DNA of 64,000 nucleotides, from contig NZ_AOIQ01000014.1 of NCBI RefSeq assembly GCF_000337515.1, positions 46,903 through 110,902 on the forward strand, in the 5' to 3' direction. A program made the translations under genes and the position numbers. This document shows positions 15,989 to 24,143 of this stretch, piece by piece. The stretch is from Halovivax asiaticus JCM 14624. Its GTDB lineage: Archaea > Halobacteriota > Halobacteria > Halobacteriales > Natrialbaceae. How positions within the stretch are numbered: the stretch's first letter is position 1; the number at the start of each line of letters is the position of its first letter. Under the pieces are notes generated by a model. It did not search any database and had not been told where the DNA came from. It worked only from the letters and a program-made list of their open reading frames with translations.

Positions 15989-16126
15989 TCACACTTGCTC
16001 ACGGAGTTCGCGGACCACCGCAACCGAGTCAGTCTCTGGATCCGAAAGCGACTCGTAGAGGAAAGTTCCCAACGGGACCTCCTAACTGTTCTCGCCATCG
16101 TCGGGATTTTCTGCGGTCGACCCCAT
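15989..16126 (-). pseudogene. short acidic reading frame interrupted by an in-frame TAG
   Basis: From the ATG at 16126 the frame reads MGSTAENPDDGENS, a TAG at 16082-16084, then EVPLGTFLYESLSDPETDSV and on to RELREQV and TGA at 15989. The sequence after the amber codon has typical haloarchaeal acidic composition (ESLSDPETDS) and continues in the same frame, so one 46-codon unit seems split by a nonsense codon. It may be a pseudogene, two unrelated fragments or chance. No family is recognised. Confidence 0.3.
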
Positions 16127-16259
16127 AGGAACCTATCCGGTGACAATTACCATCATTCTATCGATGATCCGTCGTCAAATACGACGACCTCACTAGTTCG
16201 CCGTCTCCTGCAGGCTCGAGATGGCAGTGTCCGCGGCGGCCACAGCTACCTCGCGTGCC

Positions 16260-17435
16260 CTACACCGCACCGACGGCCGCCATCCCGCCGTACCCGAGGA
16301 CGAACGCGAGGACGAACGAGCCGATCCACGCGAGGACCGTCACGCCGAGCTTTCTGGGGCTGACGGACGCGGCGCCGCCGACGGCGAGGCCGCTGCCGAC
16401 GATTGCGCTCACGACGATCTCGTTGAACGAGACCGGTACGCCAAGCAGGACGGCCGTCTGGGCGATGAGAAACGAGGGGACCAGCGTCGCGATGGAGCGC
16501 CGCGGACCCAGCGAGGCGTACTCCTGAGAGACCGCCTTGATCATTCTGGGTGCACCGGTCCAGGAGCCGACGAGGATCCCCAGGCCGCCGCCGATGAGGA
16601 CGACGATCGGCTGGACCATCGACACCTCGGAGAGCAGAGGCAACAGCGGTCCGACGGCGAGCCCGACCTGACTCGCACCGGCAGAGAAGGCGACGAGGCC
16701 GCCGAGGACGAGCAGGAATCGTCGGAGGCCGCCGTGCAGGTCGCGACCGACGTCCCAGCGGACCACGGCCGCGGCGAGGAGTCCGACGCCGAACGAGGTC
16801 GCAATCGCGCTCGCGGTCGCGCCGATGAGCAGCGCGCGGGCGCCGCCGGCCGCGAGACTTCCGCCGATCGGCGCCAGGAACGAAAACTCCAGATTCGCGA
16901 GGACGGCCCCGACGACGCCGGCGAGGATCGGGACGCTCCGGGCCTCAGGAACGGACGGGCGGGGAAGGACGGTCGCGATCGCGTAGGCGATCCCGCCGCC
17001 GACGAACGGTGTGAAGAGCCACAGCGCGCCGATCTCGACGTACTTCGCCCACGCGGGCGACCCACCCAGGGCCAGCCCGACGCCGATCACCGACCCGGTG
17101 ACGGTGAAGGCCGTCGCGATGGGGTAGCCTGTCGCGATCCCGATCGCCATCAGGCCGGCGCCGATGAGCAACACGGCGATGACGCCGGTCGGCGGGAGCG
17201 AGACACCGTCGACGAGGCCGCTGCCGACGGCCTCCGAGACGTTCGCACCCTGCGTCACCGCCCCGACGAAGCCCAGAATCCCGACGACAAAGGCGGCCCG
17301 CATCGTCGAGATGGCGTTGGCCCCGACGGCGGGGGCGAAGGGGGTCGCGCCGCTCGAACCGGCGCCGATGACCCAGGCCATGAAGAGGCTGGCGAGCGCG
17401 GCCAGACCGAACAGGAGAACGGTCGCTAGATCCAT
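16260..17435 (-). CDS. PiT-family anion permease (phosphate, or sulfate by context)
   Basis: 391 residues with about ten membrane helices and the internal duplication of the PiT family. GANAISTMRAAFVVG near the N-terminus and VSFNEIVVSAIVGSGLAVG in the second half correspond to the two PiT signatures. PiT proteins co-transport phosphate; a subset (CysP-like) moves sulfate. The next genes on the same strand upstream encode YeeE/YedE sulfur importers and a persulfide-handling enzyme, which makes a sulfur oxyanion substrate plausible. Phosphate remains equally allowed by sequence. Confidence 0.85.
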   Translation of the reverse strand: MDLATVLLFGLAALASLFMAWVIGAGSSGATPFAPAVGANAISTMRAAFVVGILGFVGAVTQGANVSEAVGSGLVDGVSLPPTGVIAVLLIGAGLMAIGIATGYPIATAFTVTGSVIGVGLALGGSPAWAKYVEIGALWLFTPFVGGGIAYAIATVLPRPSVPEARSVPILAGVVGAVLANLEFSFLAPIGGSLAAGGARALLIGATASAIATSFGVGLLAAAVVRWDVGRDLHGGLRRFLLVLGGLVAFSAGASQVGLAVGPLLPLLSEVSMVQPIVVLIGGGLGILVGSWTGAPRMIKAVSQEYASLGPRRSIATLVPSFLIAQTAVLLGVPVSFNEIVVSAIVGSGLAVGGAASVSPRKLGVTVLAWIGSFVLAFVLGYGGMAAVGAV

Positions 17436-17487
17436 CTATCGTCTCACGTATAGAATGTGTAAGCGAGTGTGGTTCGAAACGTGATGC

Positions 17488-17958
17488 TCAGTCGGCCGAG
17501 GCGGCCGTTGCGTCGGTGTCCTGCGAGCGGCTGCGCCAGACGCCCTGGAGGTACGCGCCGGCGAACATACCGACGAGCGCCCACAGGATGGTGACGTTAC
17601 CGATGCCGAGGCTGGCGTAGGCCGCACCAGGACAGATCCCCGAGAGGCCCCAGCCGACGCCGAAGATCGACCCGCCGATCAGCACGTTGCGATCGAAGGA
17701 CTTGAGGCGGCGTTCGTACGCGTCGCCCGTCATCGGCGCGCGATCGCGGATCCGGGGGACGAGGAAGAACGCGATCCCCGTCACGATCGCCGCACCGAAC
17801 ATGACGAACACCAGGCCGAAGTCCTCGAACTGAAGGAAGTCGAGCACGACCTCCGGTCGGGCCATCTGACTGTAGGCGAGTCCGAACCCGAAGATGAGGC
17901 CGCCGACGAGCACGAGCGGTGCGAACAGCGGGTGCTCGGTTCTGTCCGGCGAAGACAT
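17488..17958 (-). CDS. YeeE/YedE (DUF6691) sulfur-transport membrane protein, C-terminal half type
   Basis: 156 residues and four to five helices. The GLSGICPGAAYASLG motif holds the conserved Cys of the second half of YeeE/YedE (thiosulfate importer TsuA) proteins. The family often occurs as two separately encoded half proteins, as here. The start codon is one base away from the stop of the partner half upstream (17960). It probably moves a small sulfur compound such as thiosulfate across the membrane through transient contacts with conserved Cys residues. Confidence 0.88.
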   Translation of the reverse strand: MSSPDRTEHPLFAPLVLVGGLIFGFGLAYSQMARPEVVLDFLQFEDFGLVFVMFGAAIVTGIAFFLVPRIRDRAPMTGDAYERRLKSFDRNVLIGGSIFGVGWGLSGICPGAAYASLGIGNVTILWALVGMFAGAYLQGVWRSRSQDTDATAASAD

Positions 17959-17959
17959 G

Positions 17960-18493
17960 TTATGGGCTCACCCCCAGTGCGGCGACGACCTGTGCGGTCA
18001 CGATCGCGACCGCGAGGAACGTGATCACGCCGACGATCGAGGTTTTCGAGGCCGAGCCGACGCCGCAGACGCCGTGGCCCGAGGTGCAACCCTTCCCGAT
18101 GCGGGTCCCGATGCCGACGAGCACGCCGCCGAGCAGGAGCCGCCAGGGCTGGACGTCCGTCATCCAGGCGCCGCCCTGCCAGAGGACGGCGTAGACTGCC
18201 GCTCCCAGGACGATGCCGACGGTGAAGACGACGCGCCAGTCGCGATCGTAGCGATACTTCGCGAAGCGCGACTGGTCCGAGACGTACGACAGCGTCGACT
18301 CGAGGAAGGTGCTCGCGCCGGCGATGATCCCCGTCCCGAGGTAGATGAGTACCGCGCCCAGGCCGACGAACAGCCCCCCGATGGCGTAGCGGCTGATGCC
18401 GTTGGGGAACGGTTCGGTCGGAATGGCGAGGGGGGCGAGGTCGGTCGCCGAGAGCAGCGGGGAGAGGTCAGCGAGCATTGCGATGTCGATCAC
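17960..18493 (-). CDS. YeeE/YedE sulfur-transport membrane protein, N-terminal half type
   Basis: 177 residues from a GTG at 18493; an ATG at 18478 would give 172. The motif GTRIGKGCTSGHGVCG contains the Cys pair of the first half of YeeE/YedE proteins. Five hydrophobic helices are visible. It sits between the rhodanese-beta-lactamase gene (5 bases upstream) and the second half (1 base downstream), so the three are one operon. Together the halves should form a complete sulfur-compound channel feeding the cytosolic persulfide enzymes. Confidence 0.9.
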   Translation of the reverse strand: MIDIAMLADLSPLLSATDLAPLAIPTEPFPNGISRYAIGGLFVGLGAVLIYLGTGIIAGASTFLESTLSYVSDQSRFAKYRYDRDWRVVFTVGIVLGAAVYAVLWQGGAWMTDVQPWRLLLGGVLVGIGTRIGKGCTSGHGVCGVGSASKTSIVGVITFLAVAIVTAQVVAALGVSP

Positions 18494-18498
18494 GGTGT

Positions 18499-19692
18499 TC
18501 AGTCACCGGCCAGTGATTCCTGACTGGCCGCACAGTTGTTCGGGCCGAGCTCAAGTTCGAACGCCTCGTCGTCGGTAGCGGCCTGCTGACCGAGGTTGGT
18601 CGGAATGATGTCTTCGTAGTTGGCCGGACGGGGCGGCATGTCCGAGAGGATCAGGTCGACGAAGTCGTCCTTCGTCATCGTGAGTGCGTCCATCTCGTCT
18701 TCCAATTGGCCGATTGGAGCCGTATAGGTTCCGTCTGCGGCGGGGTCGGCCGCGTCGCTGAAGTGGGCGCCGCCGATCAGCGTGTCGTCGGGTAGCGTCA
18801 GGACACGCTCTTGCAGCGAGTCGTAGAGCTGTCCCGCGGCCTCGGGGGCACCGTCGTCGCCCTCCTCCAGATCGGGACGGGCGACGCTCTCGATGAAGAG
18901 GCCGTCACCGGTGGCCAGCAGCGAGTCGTCGAACAGGTACGAGGTCATCCCGGAGGTGTGCCCGGGCGTGGAGACGGTCTCGATCGTCGCGTCGCCGACC
19001 GCGAACTCGTCGCCGTCGGCGGCGAGCGTCAGTTCGTCGGCGTAGGTGACGCCGCGATCGACGGACGCCTCGGGGATCACGCCCTCGACGCCTTCGTCGT
19101 CTAGCGCACGAACACCGGAGATGTGGTCCGCGTGGATGTGCGTGTCGATGGCGTAGGCGAGGTCGGCACCGAGTTCGTCGGCGTCGTCGAGGTAGCGGGT
19201 GGTGAACGCCCGAAGCGGGTCGACTACGGCGGCCTCGTCGCCGTCGACGAGGAGGTAGCCGAGACAGCCGCTCGAGGGACGCTGGTACTGGTAGAGCGTT
19301 CCGGCGCCGTCGTAGCGCGAGACCTCGACGCGCTCGTAGATGCGTGCCCAGCCGTTCATCCCGTCTTCGAGGTGGTTCGTCTCGTAGCCGCGCTCTTTGA
19401 GGACGCCGGCGACGTACTCGCTGGATCCCCCCTTCGCACAGAGGACCGTGACTTCGCGGTCGTCGGGAATCTGTGCGAGGACGTCGTCGTCGATCTCGTC
19501 GTCCAGGAACTCGAAGTAGGGGACGTTGATTGAGTCGACGGTCTCACCGTCGATCTTCCACTCGTCGTACTCCGACTCCATTCGCGTGTCGAGCAGTGTG
19601 ACCTGCTCGCCGTCGTCGATCTGGGCTTTCAGCTCGCTCGGCTCGATCGATTCGATTTCCACGTCGAGTTCTGGTAAGTCCATGTCGGCCAT
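18499..19692 (-). CDS. rhodanese-metallo-beta-lactamase fusion (persulfide dioxygenase-like)
   Basis: 397 residues from the ATG at 19692 (a GTG at 19701 and an ATG at 19683 are alternatives). Residues about 15-120 are a rhodanese domain with active-site Cys85 in LCAKGGSSEYVAG. Residues about 130-360 are a metallo-beta-lactamase fold with THIHADH (His185, His187, Asp189, His190), a GHTSGM His and a GDGLF Asp. Persulfide dioxygenase/rhodanese fusions oxidise glutathione- or protein-persulfide to sulfite. The domain order here (rhodanese first) is reversed relative to common PRF proteins. It leads the operon with the YeeE/YedE halves. Confidence 0.88.
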   Translation of the reverse strand: MADMDLPELDVEIESIEPSELKAQIDDGEQVTLLDTRMESEYDEWKIDGETVDSINVPYFEFLDDEIDDDVLAQIPDDREVTVLCAKGGSSEYVAGVLKERGYETNHLEDGMNGWARIYERVEVSRYDGAGTLYQYQRPSSGCLGYLLVDGDEAAVVDPLRAFTTRYLDDADELGADLAYAIDTHIHADHISGVRALDDEGVEGVIPEASVDRGVTYADELTLAADGDEFAVGDATIETVSTPGHTSGMTSYLFDDSLLATGDGLFIESVARPDLEEGDDGAPEAAGQLYDSLQERVLTLPDDTLIGGAHFSDAADPAADGTYTAPIGQLEDEMDALTMTKDDFVDLILSDMPPRPANYEDIIPTNLGQQAATDDEAFELELGPNNCAASQESLAGD

Positions 19693-19754
19693 GTTGTACA
19701 CCGCTCCGTACCGGGTGCTCGCACATAAGAGTTTTCATAGTAATCCCCCAGCCA

Positions 19755-19764
19755 CACAATACTG
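19755..19764 (-). promoter_or_regulatory. CAGTATTGTG motif upstream of the rhodanese-MBL operon
   Basis: Read on the minus strand the ten bases are CAGTATTGTG, 63-72 bases before the ATG at 19692. The identical 10-mer lies before the CoA-disulfide-reductase-like gene (24144-24153), and CAATATTGTG lies before tusA. The shared motif at three sulfur operons suggests a common regulator. It is inferred by eye only. Confidence 0.45.
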
Positions 19765-19905
19765 CACACCAACCCTGTGTGGGATAGGCCTGTTATTTGT
19801 TCGTATGCGTGTGTTATACGCCAATATAGACCCACTATTTCGCCCCCTCGATATCACGGTTGTTCGTATCCACCCCACTAATCGACATTCTTTTATGGGC
19901 TGCCC

Positions 19906-19915
19906 CAATATTGTG
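19906..19915 (+). promoter_or_regulatory. CAATATTGTG motif upstream of tusA-dsrE2
   Basis: The motif lies 32-41 bases before the ATG at 19947 and contains the perfect palindrome CAATATTG. It overlaps the expected BRE/TATA position, so a bound protein would affect initiation. It faces the matching element at 19755-19764 across the divergent intergenic region. The extended forms CCACACAATA and TATTGTGTGG are inverted repeats of one another. Confidence 0.45.
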
Positions 19916-19946
19916 TGGTAGCTCCAATACAGAGCACCGATACAAC

Positions 19947-20192
19947 ATGAGTTCGCAATACGACATCACCGAGACGCTCGACGTGAAAGGACAGTCCTGC
20001 CCGATGCCAGTCGTCAAGACGAAAGGGGCGGTCGACGACCTCGACGAGGGCCAGATCCTCGAAGTCGTCGCGACCGACTCCGGCAGCATGAGCGACCTCG
20101 CGGGCTGGGCCGAGGGGACCGAGGGCGTGACACTCCTGGACCAGGTCGAGGGCGACGACGTCTACAAACACTACGTCGAGAAGACCGCGTAA
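19947..20192 (+). CDS. tusA: TusA-like sulfur carrier protein
   Basis: 81 residues. LDVKGQSCPMPVVKTK holds the active Cys18 of the CPxP motif that defines TusA/SirA sulfur carriers. The rest matches the two-layer alpha/beta fold in length and hydrophobic pattern. TusA receives a persulfide from a desulfurase or rhodanese and hands it to a DsrE-type partner. The DsrE2 gene begins 1 base after the stop. It is divergent from the rhodanese-MBL operon. Confidence 0.93.
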   Translation: MSSQYDITETLDVKGQSCPMPVVKTKGAVDDLDEGQILEVVATDSGSMSDLAGWAEGTEGVTLLDQVEGDDVYKHYVEKTA

Positions 20193-20193
20193 G

Positions 20194-20889
20194 ATGAGCA
20201 CGGACAACGAACCATCCGCGACGGGACCCGCCGGCTCGGAGATCGACCCCGAGGAGTTCGCGGCGCTGCGCGAGCGCGTCGAAGAACTCGAAGAGAGCGC
20301 GGCGCAACGCGCCGCGGAAGATCGAGTAGCGAGGGACTCACAGAGTCCCTCGGACCATGCGAGCGGGCCATCGGCCCGCAAGCAGACGGCCCAGCCGCGA
20401 AACGACGTCGAGACCGACACCGGGGACGACGGCAAGAAGATGACCATCGTCGCGACCCAGGGAACCTTCGACATGGCCTATCCGCCGCTCATCCTGGCGA
20501 GCACGGCCGCCGCCTTCGGCTGGGACGTCGTGGTCTTCCACACGTTCTGGGGTCTCGACATCCTCCACGAGGAGAACTCACAGGATCTCAAACTGTCCGC
20601 CGTCGGGAACCCGAACATGCCGCTCCCGAACGCGATCGCTGCGCTCCCCGGCATGGACGCGATGGCGACGAAGATGATGGAGAAGAAGATCGACGAGAAC
20701 GGCACGGCCACCATCGAGGAACTCATTGACCTGTCGTTAGAGAGCGGCGTCGACCTCCAGGCCTGCCAGATGACCATCGAGCTGATGGACTACGACGAGG
20801 ACGACTTCTACGACGGCGTCACGACCGGCGTCGGCGCCGCCACCGCGATCCAGCACATGGCCGAATCGGACGTCCAGTTGCTGGTCTAA
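20194..20889 (+). CDS. DsrE2/DsrE-like sulfurtransferase with a low-complexity linker
   Basis: 231 residues. Residues about 80-231 form the DsrE2 domain (MTIVATQGTFDMAYPPLILA, WDVVVFHTFWGLDIL), with Cys191 in LQACQMTIEL at the conserved position. DsrE proteins pass sulfane sulfur with TusA, whose gene ends 1 base upstream. Residues about 1-78 are a charged coiled coil (EEFAALRERVEELEE) followed by a linker rich in Ser/Arg. That linker is encoded by two adjacent perfect DNA palindromes and looks like an in-frame insertion. The DsrE2 membrane-anchoring helix pair seen in some relatives is represented only by the hydrophobic central segment. Confidence 0.88.
   Translation: MSTDNEPSATGPAGSEIDPEEFAALRERVEELEESAAQRAAEDRVARDSQSPSDHASGPSARKQTAQPRNDVETDTGDDGKKMTIVATQGTFDMAYPPLILASTAAAFGWDVVVFHTFWGLDILHEENSQDLKLSAVGNPNMPLPNAIAALPGMDAMATKMMEKKIDENGTATIEELIDLSLESGVDLQACQMTIELMDYDEDDFYDGVTTGVGAATAIQHMAESDVQLLV
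20331..20379 (+). repeat. in-frame double palindrome inside dsrE2
   Basis: GAGGGACT (20331-20338) pairs with AGTCCCTC (20344-20351) around CACAG. Directly after it GCGGGCC (20363-20369) pairs with GGCCCGC (20373-20379) around ATC. Both stems are perfect. The encoded peptide is low-complexity linker between the coiled coil and the DsrE2 domain. Short palindromic insertions that keep the frame are known in haloarchaeal genes; this fits that pattern. Confidence 0.6.
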
Positions 20890-20978
20890 CCACCATCCAC
20901 CGAAACCCGGATACGACGTCAGAGACGCTCACAGGAACCCTACTACCGCAGAACCTCCCGGACACCCCACTACAACCC

Positions 20979-21230
20979 ATGAACGCGAACATCCCTCCCG
21001 CAGCCACGACCGACGAACAACCCAGTTTGCGCGTCGTCCGGGCCGTCGCCACGGCTGACGACACCGACCCGGCGACGCTCGATCCCCCACTGTACTCGGC
21101 CGTCGACCCGACGGCGCTCGACCAATTGTTCGAGAACTCGTCCAGCGGCTCACGACAGGGGACGATCCAGTTTTCCTACCGTGGCCACGAGGTTACCGTC
21201 GGCGCTGACGGCCGCGTCGAACTCGAGTGA
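20979..21230 (+). CDS. HalOD1 (haloarchaeal output domain 1) protein
   Basis: 83 residues consisting of a single HalOD1 domain: VVRAVATADDTDPATLDPPLYSAVDPTALDQLF, then IQFSYRGHEVTV and DGRVEL. The domain occurs alone or fused to response-regulator receivers in Halobacteria; its biochemical role is not established. It lies 90 bases after the dsrE2 gene on the same strand. A link with sulfur metabolism is not supported beyond position. Confidence 0.85.
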   Translation: MNANIPPAATTDEQPSLRVVRAVATADDTDPATLDPPLYSAVDPTALDQLFENSSSGSRQGTIQFSYRGHEVTVGADGRVELE

Positions 21231-21433
21231 CGCCGCCACGCGCCGATACGGTTCCCGGCTCGTGACCGACCAGTACCCGATCACAACAGACAACATCTGC
21301 CGACCGAGCCGCTCGCTCGCCTGACCGCGATCCGGTCTGCGCCGGAAGAGGCGTCGGCCTCGACGGCCCGGCTCGATTCTCACACACCTCGACGCCGCAC
21401 GGGTATGAAATAGCCGGCTGCCGACGTACGCAC

Positions 21434-21901
21434 ATGAGCCGTGCTCCCGCACGACGCTGGTCGGCAGTCGGTGCCATCGCACTGGTGGTGGTCGGCGGGT
21501 CGCTGCTTCCCCTGCCGTTTCGTCGTCGCCCGGAGTTCGACCTGATCGGGCCGGACAAGGCCCTGCACCTGCTCGGCTACTTCGGCCTGTCGGTAGCCGT
21601 CGCCGACGCGCTCGCAAAAGACGGCGTCGACCACGCCTGGAGCGGGTTCCTGGCGGTCATCTGGTCGACCGCCATCGGGACCGCGACGGGACGACTCCAG
21701 ACCTACGTCCCCGGCCGGGCGCACGAACGGGCCGACGTCGCCGCCGGCACGCTCGGGTCCGTGCTCGGCGTCCTGTACTGGTACCGGCACCAGCCAGCCG
21801 TGAAACCGGCTTCGAACGCCGAACGGACGCGATCGCGGTCGATACGATCGGACGGACCGGTCGCGAGACCGTCCAGCCGCGACGGCTGGCAGCGCGAGTA
21901 G
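21434..21901 (+). CDS. VanZ-like membrane protein
   Basis: 155 residues, three to four helices and a charged C-terminal tail. FDLIGPDKALHLLGYFGLSV is the DKxxHxxxY helix of the VanZ family, and GRLQTYVPGRAHERADVAAGTLGSVLG is its second conserved block. VanZ proteins are small integral membrane proteins of unclear role; VanZ of Enterococcus gives low-level teicoplanin resistance. The C-terminal 35 residues are Arg/Ser-rich and soluble. No operon partner is evident. Confidence 0.85.
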   Translation: MSRAPARRWSAVGAIALVVVGGSLLPLPFRRRPEFDLIGPDKALHLLGYFGLSVAVADALAKDGVDHAWSGFLAVIWSTAIGTATGRLQTYVPGRAHERADVAAGTLGSVLGVLYWYRHQPAVKPASNAERTRSRSIRSDGPVARPSSRDGWQRE

Positions 21902-21993
21902 CAACTGGACAGTAAGAGCAGCCTGAATCGACGGTCGCAGTAAGCCACGGCGGCAGGATCGACGGGATCGTTCTCAGCACCGGTGGCGAGAAC

Positions 21994-22464
21994 TCACTGG
22001 TCGGGCGATCGGACGTCGATTCGCTGCCCGTCGAGTTCCTCCGGGTCCGCCTTCGGGAGCGTGATCGTCAACACGCCGTTGTGGCAGGTCGCCTCGGCGT
22101 CTGCAGCTTCGACGGCCGACGGGAGCCGGACCGACCGTCGCATCGTCTCGTGTTCGCGTTCGCTCCGGAGGTAGCGATCGTCCGACCCCTCGCGGGACGA
22201 GCGCTCTCGCTCGGCCGTGATGTGGACGGTGTCGTCGACGAGGCGAACGTCGATCTCGTCGCGTTCGAATCCCGGGACGTCCGCCGTCAACACGTACTCG
22301 TCCTCGCGATCTTCGAGATCGACGCCCATCCCGGAAGCGGCGTACAGCAGTTCCGACGAGTCGTAGCCCTCGCCGTCCCAGCCCTCGATCATGGACTCGA
22401 ACTGGCGGCGGAGCTGGTCGAACTGCGCTTCGAGCGATCTGAACGGGTTGCGATCGGTACGCAT
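21994..22464 (-). CDS. small heat-shock protein, Hsp20/alpha-crystallin family
   Basis: 156 residues from the ATG at 22464. The alpha-crystallin domain (about 55-150) runs from VDLEDREDEYVLTADVPGFERDEIDV to GVLTITLPKADPEE, which includes the (A/G)xLxxxLPK hallmark. A short N-terminal arm has the FESMIEGWD segment. ATP-independent holdase chaperone that binds unfolding proteins as oligomers. It is convergent with VanZ and transcribed in the same direction as the MgtC-like gene upstream. Confidence 0.93.
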   Translation of the reverse strand: MRTDRNPFRSLEAQFDQLRRQFESMIEGWDGEGYDSSELLYAASGMGVDLEDREDEYVLTADVPGFERDEIDVRLVDDTVHITAERERSSREGSDDRYLRSEREHETMRRSVRLPSAVEAADAEATCHNGVLTITLPKADPEELDGQRIDVRSPDQ

Positions 22465-22632
22465 GTGGGTAACACCTGCACAGGACTCCACCGACCGCGA
22501 TCCTAAACGTTTCACAGTGAAGCGCATGCCGCGGTGGTCGAAGGTGGGACGCGTCACGAGCGGCCGCGACGTCGTGCGGGCCGACAACGGCGTCGCCGGA
22601 TCGGCCGCCCATTCGAGTCGAACCGACGCGCC

Positions 22633-23886
22633 TTAGATGAGCACGAACGCGACGAGGCCCACCAGCCCAACACCGAGCAGCGGAATCGCGACGGGTCGAC
22701 GGAGACGGCTGTCCACCCTGTCGATCAGAGCGAGCTTCGAGGCCAGGCTGGCGGCGATCCCGAGGACGACCATCCCGGCGGCGCTCTCGGCCCCGATCGT
22801 CCCGCCGGTGAACACCGTCGCCGCGGTGACCGAGACGGCGGCCGACGAGACGAGACCGCCCGCGAACGCCGTCGCGTACAGACCGAGCTCGGCGAAGAGT
22901 TCCTCGGCGACGACCGAGACGACGAGGATCGCGACGTACGCGACCGCGAACTTGGCCGCGGCCAGCATCGACAGCGGCGAGCCGATATCGAGGTCGAACA
23001 CGCCGGTGACGTCACCGTATCGCCAGTGATAGGCCGCGAGTGCGAGCGAGAGCGTGACCATCGCGGCAGTCGGGGCCAGCAGCGGCAGCGTCAGGCCGAT
23101 TCCGAGGACGACCGCGATGGCGACGTTCCGAACGATCATCGAGGTCGTCGCGAGCAACAGGGCGGCCGAGACGGCGTCGATCGCCTCCCGCGACTGCGTC
23201 GACAGTCGGGCGAGGACGCCGGCGGCCGCGAACGAGTTGGCCGCGCCCGCGAGCAATCCCGTGAGGGCGAGGCCACGTGAGCCGCCGAGCTGGCGCATCG
23301 ACACGTACGCGCCGAACTGGATCACGAGGACGAAGATGGTGAACGTCAGCACCTCCCGGAGCGCCAGCACGCCGTAGGGATCGACGGGCTCACTCGGGAG
23401 GATCGGATACAGGATAAACACGAGCGCGCCGAGTTTCAGCGAGTCCTCGAGTTCGCGATCGGTGATGGCCCCGACGTAGCGGTGGAGCCGGTCGCGCTCG
23501 GCGAGGAGGGCGACCAGCAGGATGGCGATCGACGTCGACTCGAAGTACGCCCCGTAGCCCACGAGCGCGCCGAGCAGCGCGACGACGAAGACGGTGACCG
23601 ACGTGGTGAGCCCGACGTCCGCTCCGTCCAGCGAGAAGCGGATGTACGCCACGAGCACCGCGAACGCACCGGCCAGCGCGAGGTAGACGCCGATCAGCGC
23701 CGGTTCGCCGGCCCGGTCGCCGACGGAGACGACGAGCGGGCCAGCCCCGCACAGGAGCGCGAGCGTTCGCAGTCCGGCGAACTTCCGCGTCGGCAGGCGC
23801 TCGCGTTCGAGCCCGATCAGGCCGCCCGTTGCGATGGCTACGCACACCCTGAGCAACAGATCGGGAACGGGGAGCGTTTCGATCAT
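22633..23886 (-). CDS. MgtC/SapB-type membrane protein with DUF4010 C-terminal domain
   Basis: 417 residues from the ATG at 23886. The first ~150 residues (CVAIATGGLIGLERER, KFAGLRTLALLCGAG) are the MgtC/SapB domain. The remaining ~250 residues with several helices form a DUF4010 domain (NSFAAAGVLARL, TTSMIVRNVAIAVVLG). About 12-13 helices in total. The family is common in bacteria and archaea; transport of Mg2+ or another ion is suggested for relatives but unproven. No regulatory element is seen. The neighbours (Hsp20, CoADR-like) are not functionally linked. Confidence 0.87.
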   Translation of the reverse strand: MIETLPVPDLLLRVCVAIATGGLIGLERERLPTRKFAGLRTLALLCGAGPLVVSVGDRAGEPALIGVYLALAGAFAVLVAYIRFSLDGADVGLTTSVTVFVVALLGALVGYGAYFESTSIAILLVALLAERDRLHRYVGAITDRELEDSLKLGALVFILYPILPSEPVDPYGVLALREVLTFTIFVLVIQFGAYVSMRQLGGSRGLALTGLLAGAANSFAAAGVLARLSTQSREAIDAVSAALLLATTSMIVRNVAIAVVLGIGLTLPLLAPTAAMVTLSLALAAYHWRYGDVTGVFDLDIGSPLSMLAAAKFAVAYVAILVVSVVAEELFAELGLYATAFAGGLVSSAAVSVTAATVFTGGTIGAESAAGMVVLGIAASLASKLALIDRVDSRLRRPVAIPLLGVGLVGLVAFVLI

Positions 23887-24143
23887 CGCGGCTGGGACCC
23901 GGAGACAGGAACCGATAACTGACGACGTGGCAGTGTATCGATAGCGACTCTTCGCGAGTGATCCGCCTCGAGCGGTCCGACAGCCGCGTACAGCGGCGAC
24001 GCCTAAAAAGGGCGTGTCGCCCCTCACGACGGGAGACTGGCGCGGCCGAAACCACGTACCGACGTCGACTCGCGGGGAGAACACAGCGACAGCGACTCAC
24101 GGAGAGAACAGCCCGCGCTCGTCTCTCCTCCCCACGAACGGAA

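Larger units (their letters stand above)
15799..16259. other. intergenic region between the wHTH-TumE pair and the PiT permease
   Basis: Apart from the promoter of the wHTH gene and the amber-interrupted reading frame at 15989-16126 described separately, no feature is recognised here. The stretch 16140-16200 is moderately AT-rich. Base composition is mixed, suggesting old, decayed accessory DNA. Confidence 0.4.

Noticed and set aside
15995..16363. 122-residue plus-strand frame over the amber-interrupted region and the PiT 3' end
   Set aside because: Runs antisense into the permease gene; Arg/Ser/Thr-rich with no fold.
16221..17429. 402-residue acidic/basic frame on the plus strand
   Set aside because: It is the antisense of the PiT permease gene; composition is Arg/Asp/Gly-rich without any fold, whereas the minus strand gives a clean membrane protein.
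22259..22272. tRNA T-loop-like GTTCGAATCCCGGG
   Set aside because: It lies inside hsp20 (codons of VPGFERDE on the other strand) and no acceptor or anticodon stem surrounds it. No tRNA gene was found in the window.
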